DNA of 25,267 nt, from positions 1 to 25,267 of the forward strand of contig CAVWCW010000001.1 in assembly GCA_963753615.1 (NCBI GenBank), written 5' to 3'. Made by a program: the position numbers and the translations under genes. Of the stretch, positions 15,158-22,230 are shown in pieces. Within the stretch, counting starts at the first letter, position 1, and every line of letters begins with the position of its first letter. A model generated the notes under the pieces. It was not told the origin of the DNA, made no database searches, and saw nothing but the letters and a program-made list of their open reading frames with translations. Origin of the DNA: CAVWCW01 sp963753615 (GTDB lineage: Bacteria > Pseudomonadota > Gammaproteobacteria > Chromatiales > Chromatiaceae).

Positions 15158-15598
15158 ATGCCGGAACTCGGCCATGTGGTCTTCTATGTGCGCGATTTGC
15201 AGCGGTCGCTGCGCTTTTACCAGGAACTGCTGGGGCTGGAGCTGAGCGGTATGGCGTTCGGCGGCCGCGCCGCTCTGCTTACCGGTGGACGCACCCACCA
15301 CGAGCTGCTGTTGATCCAGGTCGGCCCCGCCGAGGGACCGCCCCAGGGCCGGCGCATCGGGCTCTACCATGTCGGCTGGAAGATCGGCGACCGTCTGGAA
15401 CAGCTGAAAGACGCCAAACAGCGAGCAGAGGCCCTGGGCTTCCCGATTCAGGGCCTGGCCGACCACACCATCAGCCGCAGCCTCTACCTGCGCGACCCGG
15501 ATGGCAACGAGGTGGAGCTTTACGTGGACGATCCGGACTACGATTGGCGCAACGACCGCACCTGGCTCGACCAGCCGACCCGGCCGCTTGAGCTCTGA
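15158..15598 (+). CDS. VOC-fold (glyoxalase/dioxygenase-like) protein
   Basis: A 146-residue vicinal-oxygen-chelate protein. Two beta-alpha-beta-beta-beta modules are visible: LGHVVFYVRDLQRSLRFYQ opens the first and GLYHVGWKIGDRLEQL the second, ending in SLYLRDPDGNEVELYVD. The likely metal ligands are His6, the histidine in YHVGW and the glutamate in NEVELY, as in glyoxalase I and catechol 2,3-dioxygenase relatives. The ATG at 15158 follows GGGAG by seven bases. phrB begins 30 bases after its stop and may be cotranscribed. The substrate is not predictable; the tail DWRNDRTWLDQPTRPLEL resembles extradiol-dioxygenase-like members. Confidence 0.85.
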   Translation: MPELGHVVFYVRDLQRSLRFYQELLGLELSGMAFGGRAALLTGGRTHHELLLIQVGPAEGPPQGRRIGLYHVGWKIGDRLEQLKDAKQRAEALGFPIQGLADHTISRSLYLRDPDGNEVELYVDDPDYDWRNDRTWLDQPTRPLEL

Positions 15599-15628
15599 CC
15601 CGGCCCGCCCGGAACCGCCCTCCCACTC

Positions 15629-17068
15629 ATGACCACCAGCATCCTTTGGTTCCGCAACGATCTTCGCCTGGCCGACAATCCGGCCCTGCGCGACGCCGTC
15701 GACGGCAGCGAGCGGCTGTTGCCGGTCTATATCGACGACGAGCCCGCGGACCAGCCCTGGCGCGAAGGCGGAGCCGGGCGTTGGTGGCGTCACCACAGCC
15801 TGGCCGCGCTGGATCGTTCGCTGCGGGACCTTGGTTCCCGGCTGTTGATCCTGCAGGGGGACAGCCTGAGCGAGTTGGGCCGGCTGATTGCCGCCACCGG
15901 CGCCCGGCGGGTGTGCTGGAACCGCCGCTACGAGCCGGCCCTGATCGAGCGCGATCGAGCCATCAAGGCCGCGCTCAAAGGGCAGGGCATCGATTGCGCC
16001 AGCCACAACGGCCAGCTGTTGCGCGAGCCCTGGCAGTTGCTCAACAAGAGCGGCAAGCCGTACCGGGTGTTCACCCCCTTTTGGCGCGCCGCCGGGGCCG
16101 AGGTCGGAGCCCAGGCCCCGCGCCCGGCGCCGGGGGCGCTGCCGCCACTGCCGGTCGATGCGCCCGACGGGCTCGCCCTGGAGAGGCTCGAGCTTTCGCC
16201 TCGTATTCCTTGGGATCAGGGGCTCGCCGAGACCTGGACCCCGGGCGAAGCCGGGGCCCAGGCGCGGCTGCGTGGCTTTCTCGACGACTATGCCGACTAT
16301 CCCGAGCAGCGCGATCTGCCCGCCACCCCGGGCACCTCGATGCTGTCGCCGCACCTGCACTTCGGGGAACTCAGCCCGCGCCAGATCGCTTTCGCGATCC
16401 TCGGCGCCGCGGCCGCCGCACCGGACACCGAAGGTGGCGGCCACTCCTACCTGCGACAGCTCGGCTGGCGCGAGTTCGCCCACCATCTGCTGTACCACTT
16501 CCCCCACACCAGCGACCGTCCGCTGGACAGGCGTTTCGAGGGCTTCCCCTGGCGCGACGACGCCCCGGCCCTGGCCGCCTGGCAGCGCGGCGAGACCGGC
16601 ATCCCCATGGTGGACGCCGGCCAGCGCCAGCTCTGGCGGACCGGCTGGATGCACAACCGGGTGCGCATGCTGGTCGCCTCCCTCCTGACAAAAAATCTCG
16701 GTCTGCACTGGCTGGACGGGGCGCGCTGGTTTTGGGATACCCTGGTGGACGCCGATCTGCCCAACAACAGCCTGGGCTGGCAGTGGACCGCCGGTTGCGG
16801 CGCCGACGCCGCGCCCTATTTCCGTATTTTCAACCCCTCAACCCAGGGTCAGCGCTTCGACCCCCAAGGCGAGTATGTGCGGCGCTGGGTCCCCGAGCTG
16901 GCGCGGCTGCCCTCGAAGTGGATCCACCAGCCCTGGCAGGCGCCCGCGGAGCAACTGCGGGCTGCCGGCGTACGTCTGGGCGAGAACTACCCCGAGCCCC
17001 TGGTGGACCTGAAGGAGACCCGCCGCCGCGCCCTGGCAGCCTGGGACCGAATCAAAACGCAGAGGTAG
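15629..17068 (+). CDS. phrB: Deoxyribodipyrimidine photolyase (class I CPD photolyase)
   Basis: A 479-residue flavoprotein that repairs UV-induced cyclobutane pyrimidine dimers with blue light. The N-terminal antenna-binding domain starts ILWFRNDLRLADNPALRDAV (residues 5-24). The C-terminal FAD domain includes TSMLSPHLHFGELSPRQ, YLRQLGWREFAHHLLYHFP, GETGIPMVDAGQRQLWRTGW, MHNRVRMLVASLLTKNL and LPNNSLGWQWTAGCGADAAP, the conserved FAD- and DNA-lesion-binding segments with the tryptophans of the electron-transfer chain. Length is normal. ATG 15629 has only a weak ribosome-binding site, consistent with coupling to the VOC gene 30 bases upstream. A REP hairpin follows its stop directly. Confidence 0.95.
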   Translation: MTTSILWFRNDLRLADNPALRDAVDGSERLLPVYIDDEPADQPWREGGAGRWWRHHSLAALDRSLRDLGSRLLILQGDSLSELGRLIAATGARRVCWNRRYEPALIERDRAIKAALKGQGIDCASHNGQLLREPWQLLNKSGKPYRVFTPFWRAAGAEVGAQAPRPAPGALPPLPVDAPDGLALERLELSPRIPWDQGLAETWTPGEAGAQARLRGFLDDYADYPEQRDLPATPGTSMLSPHLHFGELSPRQIAFAILGAAAAAPDTEGGGHSYLRQLGWREFAHHLLYHFPHTSDRPLDRRFEGFPWRDDAPALAAWQRGETGIPMVDAGQRQLWRTGWMHNRVRMLVASLLTKNLGLHWLDGARWFWDTLVDADLPNNSLGWQWTAGCGADAAPYFRIFNPSTQGQRFDPQGEYVRRWVPELARLPSKWIHQPWQAPAEQLRAAGVRLGENYPEPLVDLKETRRRALAAWDRIKTQR

Positions 17069-17094
17069 GGTGGAACAAGCGCAGCGGTTCCACC
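17069..17094. repeat. Type-C palindromic repeat (GGTGGAAC family)
   Basis: GGTGGAAC and GTTCCACC arms enclose AAGCGCAGCG, starting at the base after the phrB stop codon. Such hairpins occur next to RAYT genes in related bacteria, and the first codons of a RAYT follow at 17123. It may also serve as the phrB 3' end. Confidence 0.65.
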
Positions 17095-17122
17095 AACCAA
17101 AGACCACGGACAGGAGATACCG

Positions 17123-17152
17123 ATGAGCAACTATCGCCGAGCCCTCCGTCCC
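17123..17152 (+). pseudogene. Remnant 5' end of a second RAYT transposase
   Basis: ATG 17123, with AGGAG six bases upstream, encodes MSNYRRALRP, the characteristic opening of one class of REP-associated tyrosine transposases. Homology then ends abruptly at a REP sequence beginning at 17155. Only the translation start and about ten codons survive. Confidence 0.45.
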
Positions 17153-17154
17153 GT

Positions 17155-17180
17155 TGTGGGAGCGGCTTGCAGCCGCGACA
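17155..17180 (+). repeat. Type-A REP sequence
   Basis: TGTGGGAGCGGCTTGCAGCC followed by GCGACA, forming a GCGGCT/AGCCGC hairpin after the conserved TGTGGGA head. Identical or inverted copies occur at 17739-17764, 17901-17924, 19776-19799 and 19830-19853. This copy lies just upstream of the RAYT gene, in the usual arrangement. Confidence 0.85.
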
Positions 17181-17249
17181 GCCAGCCTCGAGCGGGAGCG
17201 CCCCTTGGGGCTATCAGCCGCTCTCAGAGGTGAAGAAGGGCTTCGCCGA

Positions 17250-17717
17250 GTGATAAAACCCGATCCACACAGCCGCGCTCTGCGTCAGGGCCGGGTTTCC
17301 GAGCCGGCTCGCGCCTACCACGTACGCACCTCGACGCACGAACGGGAACCCGTGTTCGCCGACTACCGGCTCGGCAGGCTGGTGGTCGCGTCCCTGCGCT
17401 TCCTCCACGACCGGGGCGATGTGCAAAGTCTCGCCTTTGTCGTCATGCCCGACCACTTGCATTGGCTGTTCGTTCTGCAAGGCGCGCGGCCCCTGGATCG
17501 GGTGGTTGCCGCGCTGAAACGCCAAAGCGCCCGCGAGATCAACCGCCGTCTGGGCGCAGCGACCGCTCGTTGTGGCAGACCGGCTACTTCGACCGCGCGA
17601 TCCGCGCTGAGGAAGACCTCCAGGCCGATTGCTCGCTATATCGTCGCCAATCCGCTCCGCGCCGGCCTCTGCACCTCGGTGCGCGACTACCCCCTGTGGG
17701 ATGCCGTATGGCTCTGA
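17250..17717 (+). pseudogene. REP-associated tyrosine transposase (RAYT), two compensating frameshifts
   Basis: A Y1 HUH transposase related to IS200/IS605 TnpA, which nicks and mobilises REP hairpins. The N-terminal part reads LRQGRVSEPARAYHVRTSTH; the HUH motif is in FVVMPDHLHWLF; the catalytic tyrosine is expected in IARYIVANPLRAGL. Between them the expected SLWQTGYFDRAIRAEEDLQA lies in another frame, entered by a -1 shift near 17548-17560 and left by an inserted base near 17626. Correction gives 155 residues, normal for the family. GTG 17250 was chosen because the family N terminus begins shortly after it; the open frame extends upstream only into a REP. REPs flank it on both sides (17155 and 17739). 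Confidence 0.8.
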
Positions 17718-17738
17718 ACCAGCGACCGTCGCTCGATT

Positions 17739-17924
17739 TGTGGGAGCGGCTTGCAGCCGCGACAAAGGCGTCGATCGACAGCTGCAAAGGCGGTGCTTGC
17801 AAGCCGTTCCCAAGAGGGGGCGGGTTGCCCGATGGCTTGTCGCGGGCATGGTTTTGGTCTAGCTTGCCCGAACGCCAGCCGGTGTTCTGTGTGAGCGTAA
17901 TCGCGGCTGCAAGCCGCTCCCACA
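17739..17924. repeat. REP cluster with opposed type-A REPs
   Basis: A forward REP (17739-17764) and an inverted REP (17901-17924) face each other across about 136 bases that also contain a degenerate inverted copy around 17788-17813. The arrangement is a long REPIN-like unit located immediately 3' of the RAYT. The 260 bases between the RAYT and mltA (17718-17976) contain no gene. Confidence 0.8.
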
Positions 17925-17976
17925 GGGCAATGGCGATGTTGTCTGCGGGAACGGCGATGCTCCAAGTTCCAAGTTC

Positions 17977-19149
17977 ATGATTACCGATGTGAAGACTCCT
18001 AGACGCGTGCGCAGGCTCCGGATCGGCCGCTTTTTCAATGTGGTCGAGATCCTCATTCTTCTCCCGTTGCTGGCACTGGCGTCCTGCAGCGTCGAGCCCC
18101 CGGAGCCCGGGGTGGGCGAACCGTTGGACTTGGGAGACTTGCCCGGCTGGCAGGCCGACCGCCAGGCCGAGGCTTGGCCGGCCTTGCTCCAGGGGTGCCG
18201 GGTGTTGCCGCGGAAACAGCCGCAATGGGTGGAGACTCTGCGCCGAGGCCGAGCGGCAGGAGACGGTGGACGATGCCGCTGCCCGCGCCTTCTTCGAGCG
18301 CTGGTTCGTGCCCCACCGCTTCAACGGCTCCGGGCCCGAGGGCAGGGGATTGGTCACCGGCTACTACGAGCCCTTGCTCGAAGGCAGCCTGGCCCCGGAC
18401 GACCGTTACCGCTATCCCCTGTACCGACGGCCCGACGATCTGATTCGGGTCGAACTGGGCGAGCTTTTCCCCGAACTCAAGGGCAAGAAGGTGCGAGGCC
18501 GCCTGGTGGGCCGGCGTCTGGTGCCGTACTTCGACCGCGCTGCCATCGACAACGGCGACGCGCCCCTGGCTGGCAACGAGCTGGTGTGGGTCGACGACCC
18601 GGTGGACGCCTTTTTCCTGCACGTGCAGGGCTCTGGCCGAGTGCGGCTGCCCGACGGCAGCATCCGGGCCCTCGGCTATGCGGACCAGAACGGCCATCCT
18701 TACCGCTCCATCGGCAAGCGCCTGATCGAGCGCGGTGAGATCCCCCGTGAGCAGATCAGCCTGTTCAGCATCCGCGACTGGTTGCGCCGGCACCCGGACC
18801 AGGCCTGGGAGCTTCTGGCCAGCAATGCCAGCTACGTCTTCTTCCAGCCTCGGGAGAACGCCGAAGAGCAGGCGCGGGGCTCCCTCAATGTCCCCCTGAC
18901 CCCGGGCCGGAGCATCGCCGTGGACCGCAACAACATTGCGCTCGGCACCCCGGTTTGGCTCGATACCAGCTACCCGGGGCCCGAGGCTCGGCCCCTGCAA
19001 CGCCTGGTGTTGGCCCAGGACACCGGCGGCGCCATCAAGGGCCACGCCCGGGCGGATCTGTTCTGGGGGATGGGGAAGATGCCGAGCGCCTGGCCGGGGA
19101 GATGAAGCAGGACGGCGCGTTCTACGTCCTGCTGCCGAAACCGGAGTAA
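17977..19149 (+). pseudogene. mltA: Membrane-bound lytic transglycosylase MltA, two frameshifts
   Basis: MltA cleaves peptidoglycan glycan strands to form 1,6-anhydromuropeptides and is anchored in the outer membrane. A lipoprotein signal ends LLALASC (Cys37). Conserved blocks are GRGLVTGYYEPLLEGSL, PYFDRAAIDNG, VDAFFLHVQGSGRV and LAQDTGGAIKGHARADLFWG (3D domain, containing the presumed catalytic aspartate). One inserted base near 18229-18240 separates QGCRVLPRKQPQW from LCAEAERQETVDD. One lost G in the GGGG run at about 19071-19075 separates ADLFWG from DAERLAGEMKQDG and YVLLPKPE. The corrected protein has 390 residues, near the family length. ATG 17977 has no clear Shine-Dalgarno. As written, neither the signal peptide nor the C terminus is in frame with the catalytic core. 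Confidence 0.85.
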
Positions 19150-19175
19150 GGGGCAGCGAGGGTTTTCTTGGGGGG

Positions 19176-19637
19176 CTAACGCAGGATCCGGTCGGCCGAG
19201 AAGCCCCAGATCCCCCGCTCCTGCTCCTTGGCGATCTCCCCGAGCACCTGGTACTCGAAGGGCGCCCCCGGGGTGGCCACCGCCCAGCCCAGACGCAGCA
19301 GGTAGGCGGCCAAGTCCTCGCCGGGGTCGAAATTGGTGCTGTTGGCGTAGCAGGTACCGTTGAGGCTGCGGTCCTCGTTGCGGCTGTTGATCTCGCAACG
19401 CACAAAGCCCTGGATCTTGAACTCCAGGGCCAGCGCCGCCCGCGAGGCGCAGCGCACCGGTCGGATATTGGTTTGGCAGTCGCGGTCGGTGGGGGGGATG
19501 TAGATGCCGTCCAGGTGCACCGTCTGGCGCTTGATCTTGAGGCTGGCGTCGTCCTGCACATGGGCATAACTGAACAAGTCCGCGCGGGCCGCGGCGGGCA
19601 GGCACAGGAGCAGGGCGATGGTTAGCAGTCGCAGCAT
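19176..19637 (-). CDS. Secreted SNase-like (thermonuclease-fold) protein, degenerate active site
   Basis: A 153-residue protein with a signal peptide (MLRLLTIALLLCLPAAARA) and an SNase-like OB fold: VHLDGIYIPP, ASRAALALEFKIQGFVRCEI, LNGTCYANS, EDLAAYLLRLGWAVA and EQERGIWGFS follow the order of the staphylococcal nuclease family. The usual catalytic Arg-Glu-Arg set is not evident: positions aligned by eye carry HLD, CAS and EDRSLNG. Four cysteines (DRDC, PVRC, FVRC, GTCY) could form two disulfides in the periplasm. ATG 19637 gives the signal peptide. It converges on mltA, 26 bases apart. It may bind rather than cut nucleic acid; the family assignment itself is good. Confidence 0.78.
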   Translation of the reverse strand: MLRLLTIALLLCLPAAARADLFSYAHVQDDASLKIKRQTVHLDGIYIPPTDRDCQTNIRPVRCASRAALALEFKIQGFVRCEINSRNEDRSLNGTCYANSTNFDPGEDLAAYLLRLGWAVATPGAPFEYQVLGEIAKEQERGIWGFSADRILR

Positions 19638-19775
19638 GGATTGGCCTCCGGTATCGGGCTAGGTTAACCAAAAGCCCGGGCGATCGCGAACTGGGGGCGT
19701 TGCTTCCCCGTCAGTCCAGGGCCTTGTTCTTGTCGAGCCATAGCAGCAATCAGGCTCGGCAAAGCCTTTCCAGCC

Positions 19776-19853
19776 TGTGGGAGCGGCTTGCAGCCGCGAT
19801 TGGGCAAAGTGATGGCTGTGTAGGGCCGTTCGCGGCTACAAGCCGCTCCCACA
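19776..19853. repeat. REPIN: two type-A REPs in inverted orientation
   Basis: TGTGGGAGCGGCTTGCAGCC+GCGA (19776-19799) and its inverted copy (19830-19853, one mismatch) enclose 30 bases. This 78-base unit is the typical REP doublet mobilised by RAYTs. It lies about 2.1 kb from the RAYT gene, in the 370-base gap between the SNase-like gene and the toxin-antitoxin operon. Confidence 0.88.
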
Positions 19854-19950
19854 GGGGCTCTGCCAGGCCGCGGGAATATATGTCAGCCGCTACCCCTTTT
19901 CAGGCCGATGCTGGGACGAGACCGGGGTTAGATCGGGGCAATCATCTCGC

Positions 19951-19983
19951 ATCAAATTTCATTTGATAGTATTATTTCTACTA
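19951..19983 (+). promoter_or_regulatory. Operator/promoter of the RES-Xre operon
   Basis: A perfect inverted repeat ATCAAAT-TTC-ATTTGAT (19951-19967) is followed at once by TAGTA-7-TACTA (19967-19983). Both lie in an AT-rich patch 25-57 bases upstream of the antitoxin ATG. TACTAT near 19979 is a fair -10 box. The position suits autorepression by the Xre-type antitoxin. Confidence 0.6.
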
Positions 19984-20007
19984 TATGGGGTTCCCTGGAG
20001 TGTTGCC

Positions 20008-20496
20008 ATGACCGCGCAGTTGAGGTTGTTCAAGCCGAAACAGAGGTCGCGTGAGCCGGCGGCTGAAGTTGAGGCGTCAGACGGGAGGGGATTGTTTCTC
20101 CGGCTGGGGCTGGCCGAGGATCGCGTCGAACTGGTGAGGCAGGTCCACCAGGGGTTCCCGGTAACGGTTATCGAGAAGCTGGCCGGCGAGCTGCAGCTAT
20201 CTCAGCAGGCCCTGCTGAAGGTCGTCAGGATCGCCCCGGCGACCTTGGGCCGGCGCCGCAAGAGCCTGTCCGGACGCCTCTCTGCCGAGGAAAGCGACCG
20301 GGTGTACCGGGTCGCGGAAGCGTACCGGGGTTCGCTGCAGTTGTTTGAAGGGGATGTCGATGCGGCGCGGCGTTGGCTTTCGGAACCAGCCAAGGCGCTG
20401 GGCGGAGTCAGCCCGTTTCAGCACTTGGACACCGAGGCGGGCGCGGGCCAGGTGCGGGATCTCATTGGGCGCCTGGAGCACGGCGTCTATTCCTGA
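20008..20496 (+). CDS. Xre/MbcA/ParS-type antitoxin (DUF2384)
   Basis: A 162-residue antitoxin of the RES-Xre class. The middle region (FPVTVIEKLAGELQLSQQAL to IAPATLGRRRK) is the Xre-like helix-turn-helix, and the C-terminal part (DVDAARRWLSEPAKALGGVS, then FQHLDTEAGAGQVRDLIGRL) is the DUF2384 toxin-binding domain. ATG 20008 has GGAG about eight bases upstream. Its stop overlaps the toxin start by one base (TGATG), giving coupled translation. Neutralises the RES toxin by direct binding and probably represses its own promoter through the palindrome at 19951. Confidence 0.92.
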   Translation: MTAQLRLFKPKQRSREPAAEVEASDGRGLFLRLGLAEDRVELVRQVHQGFPVTVIEKLAGELQLSQQALLKVVRIAPATLGRRRKSLSGRLSAEESDRVYRVAEAYRGSLQLFEGDVDAARRWLSEPAKALGGVSPFQHLDTEAGAGQVRDLIGRLEHGVYS

Positions 20497-20957
20497 TGCG
20501 GGCCTATCGCCTGGTAAAGGCGCGTTATGCCGACACCGCGCTCGATGGTTCCGGGGCGAAAGCCCATGGCGGACGCTGGAACAGCAAGGGCGTGCCCATG
20601 GTCTACGCCTCGGACAGCATCGCCTTGGCGGCGCTGGAACTGCTGGTGCACCTGCACCGCGGCGAGATCCTGAATCAATACCGGCTTTACTGCCTGGAAC
20701 TGCCCGACGACCGCGTCATGTCGCTCGATGAGAGGGCATTGCCCGCAGATTGGCGGCGCGACCCGGCGCCCATGTCGACCGCTGAGATCGGGGACGAGTG
20801 GGCTGCCAGCCTGCAATCGCCGGCGCTGGCGGTCCCGAGCACGGTCGTGCCGTCGCAGCGCAATATCCTGCTCAACCCGGCACATGAGGATTTCCAGAAG
20901 CTGATTGCCGACGCAACCAGCGCGCCTTTCGACTTCGATCCCAGGCTGACCACCTGA
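20496..20957 (+). CDS. RES-domain toxin (NAD+-degrading family)
   Basis: A 153-residue RES toxin. Family members deplete cellular NAD+ (phosphorolysis or hydrolysis) or ADP-ribosylate a target. The RES core is clear: MRAYRLVKARYAD, then GGRWNSKG (Arg27), MVYASDSIALAALELLVHL (Tyr37, Glu48), and VPSTVVPSQRNILLNPAHED with the serine and asparagine near the C-terminal half. Arg, Tyr and Glu have the spacing expected for the active pocket, so the toxin looks functional. It is translationally coupled to the antitoxin. Type-B repeat DNA begins five bases after its stop. Confidence 0.92.
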   Translation: MRAYRLVKARYADTALDGSGAKAHGGRWNSKGVPMVYASDSIALAALELLVHLHRGEILNQYRLYCLELPDDRVMSLDERALPADWRRDPAPMSTAEIGDEWAASLQSPALAVPSTVVPSQRNILLNPAHEDFQKLIADATSAPFDFDPRLTT

Positions 20958-20961
20958 CAAG

Positions 20962-21095
20962 GTAGGAGCGCCGCCCCCGGCGCGATTCGGTCTTAGTGCC
21001 GCCCCCGGCGCGATTCGGTCTTAGTGCCGCCCCCGGCGCGATTCGGTCTTAGCGGCGCTGCCGGCTCTTATTCGGCGCGAGGGCGCGCCTCCTAC
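20962..21095. repeat. Type-B palindromic repeat with internal 28-bp tandem triplication
   Basis: Begins GGTAGGAGCGCCGCC and ends with the inverted arm GGGCGCGCCTCCTAC, as in the copy at 13391-13469. The left arm is expanded into three tandem 28-base units starting GCCGCCCCCGGCGCGATTCG (20970-20997, 20998-21025, 21026-21053; the third differs at its last base). Confidence 0.85.
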
Positions 21096-21134
21096 TTCGA
21101 ATGGTTGCCTCCGATTGTGGGCGCGGGTGCGGCT

Positions 21135-21162
21135 CAGTCCTCAGTCCTCAGTCCTCAGTCCT
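21135..21162. repeat. Four tandem CAGTCCT heptamers
   Basis: Four exact direct copies of a 7-base unit lie between the type-B repeat and the ribF promoter. A short tandem repeat of this type is prone to slippage. It is about 30 bases upstream of the ribF -10 box, so copy number could alter the promoter's upstream context. Confidence 0.85.
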
Positions 21163-21167
21163 ATTTT

Positions 21168-21197
21168 TTCCTAAACCCTCCCAACATCCCGTATAAT
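21168..21197 (+). promoter_or_regulatory. Promoter of ribF-ileS-lspA
   Basis: A consensus -10 box TATAAT (21192-21197) lies 39 bases before the ribF ATG. The -35 region is weak (TTCCTA with an 18-base spacer). The 5' leader would be about 32 bases. Confidence 0.55.
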
Positions 21198-21235
21198 CCC
21201 GCTGTTTTGGCGAAGGGTTTTTCGGGCGGCCTGCC

Positions 21236-22189
21236 ATGCGGGTGATTCGCGGTTTGCACAATCTTCGGCCGGAGCATCGGGGCTGCGTGGCCACCATCGG
21301 CAATTTCGACGGGGTGCACCTGGGCCATCAGGCGGTGTTTGCGCACCTGCGCGAGCAGGCCCGCGCCCTGGGCCTGCCGACCACGGTGGTCACCTTCGAG
21401 CCCCAACCCATGGAGTATTTTGCCCCGGACCGGGCGCCGGCGCGCCTGACCCGCCTGCGGGAGAAGTTGCGGGCGCTGCGGACGGCGGAGATCGACCAAG
21501 TGGTGCTGCTGGAGTTCGGGCCGCGGCTAGCCGCCATGGAAGCCCAGCGCTTTATCCAGGAACTGCTGGTCGACGGGCTCGATGTGGCCTACCTGTTTGT
21601 GGGCGACGATTTCCGCTTCGGCCAGGGCCGGGCGGGGGACATCGCCATGCTGCGCTGGGCCGGGGTCGAGCACGGTTTTGCGGTGGAAGACATGAACACC
21701 TATATGCTGGACTCTGAGCGGGTGAGCAGCACCCGCATCCGCGAGGCGCTGAGTGTCGGCGACCTGGAGACGGCGGAGCGGTGCCTGGGCCGGCCCTACC
21801 GCATCTGCGGGCGTATTGCCCACGGCGACCAGCGCGGGCGCACCATCGGTTTTCCCACCGCCAATATCGACCTGCACCGCAAGGTCAGCCCCCTGCGCGG
21901 GGTCTACGCGGTGCAGATGCTAGGGCTGGCCGAGGGGCCGCGGCCCGGGGTGGCCAATATCGGCACCCGGCCGACGGTGACCGGCGACACCCGCTATCTG
22001 CTCGAGGTGCACCTGTTCGACTTCACCCGGCGCATCTACGGCGAGCACGTGCAGGTGGAGTTCTACCGCCGGCTGCGCGAGGAACGGCGCTTCGAGTCGT
22101 TCGAGGCCCTGCGCGAGCAGATCCTGGTCGACGCCGGCCAGGCGCGGGAATATTTCGGCCTGCAGTTACCAGGGGACGCCTCCGCCTGA
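21236..22189 (+). CDS. ribF: Bifunctional riboflavin kinase/FAD synthetase RibF
   Basis: A 317-residue enzyme that phosphorylates riboflavin to FMN and adenylylates FMN to FAD. The N-terminal FAD synthetase domain has ATIGNFDGVHLGHQAVFAHL (nucleotidyltransferase GxFDGxHxGH motif), FVGDDFRFGQGRAGD and SSTRIREALSVGD. The C-terminal flavokinase domain has GDQRGRTIGFPTANIDL, LRGVYAVQ and GVANIGTRPTV. ATG 21236 gives the standard N terminus; the Shine-Dalgarno is weak. ileS follows after 41 bases, the usual gammaproteobacterial order. FAD from this enzyme serves ThiO and photolyase, among others. Confidence 0.96.
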   Translation: MRVIRGLHNLRPEHRGCVATIGNFDGVHLGHQAVFAHLREQARALGLPTTVVTFEPQPMEYFAPDRAPARLTRLREKLRALRTAEIDQVVLLEFGPRLAAMEAQRFIQELLVDGLDVAYLFVGDDFRFGQGRAGDIAMLRWAGVEHGFAVEDMNTYMLDSERVSSTRIREALSVGDLETAERCLGRPYRICGRIAHGDQRGRTIGFPTANIDLHRKVSPLRGVYAVQMLGLAEGPRPGVANIGTRPTVTGDTRYLLEVHLFDFTRRIYGEHVQVEFYRRLREERRFESFEALREQILVDAGQAREYFGLQLPGDASA

Positions 22190-22230
22190 GGCGGCGCCCC
22201 ATTTGCCAGCATCTGGAAAGTGAGCAGTCT

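Noticed and set aside
14429..16708. A 759-codon open frame on the minus strand opposite the TAXI, VOC and photolyase genes.
   Set aside because: It is antisense to phrB and VOC genes with clear homology; long antisense frames are expected in DNA this GC-rich, and its translation shows no domain.
20970..21053. Three 28-base direct repeats considered as a CRISPR array.
   Set aside because: The units are contiguous with no spacers, are part of a palindromic REP-like element, and no cas gene is present.
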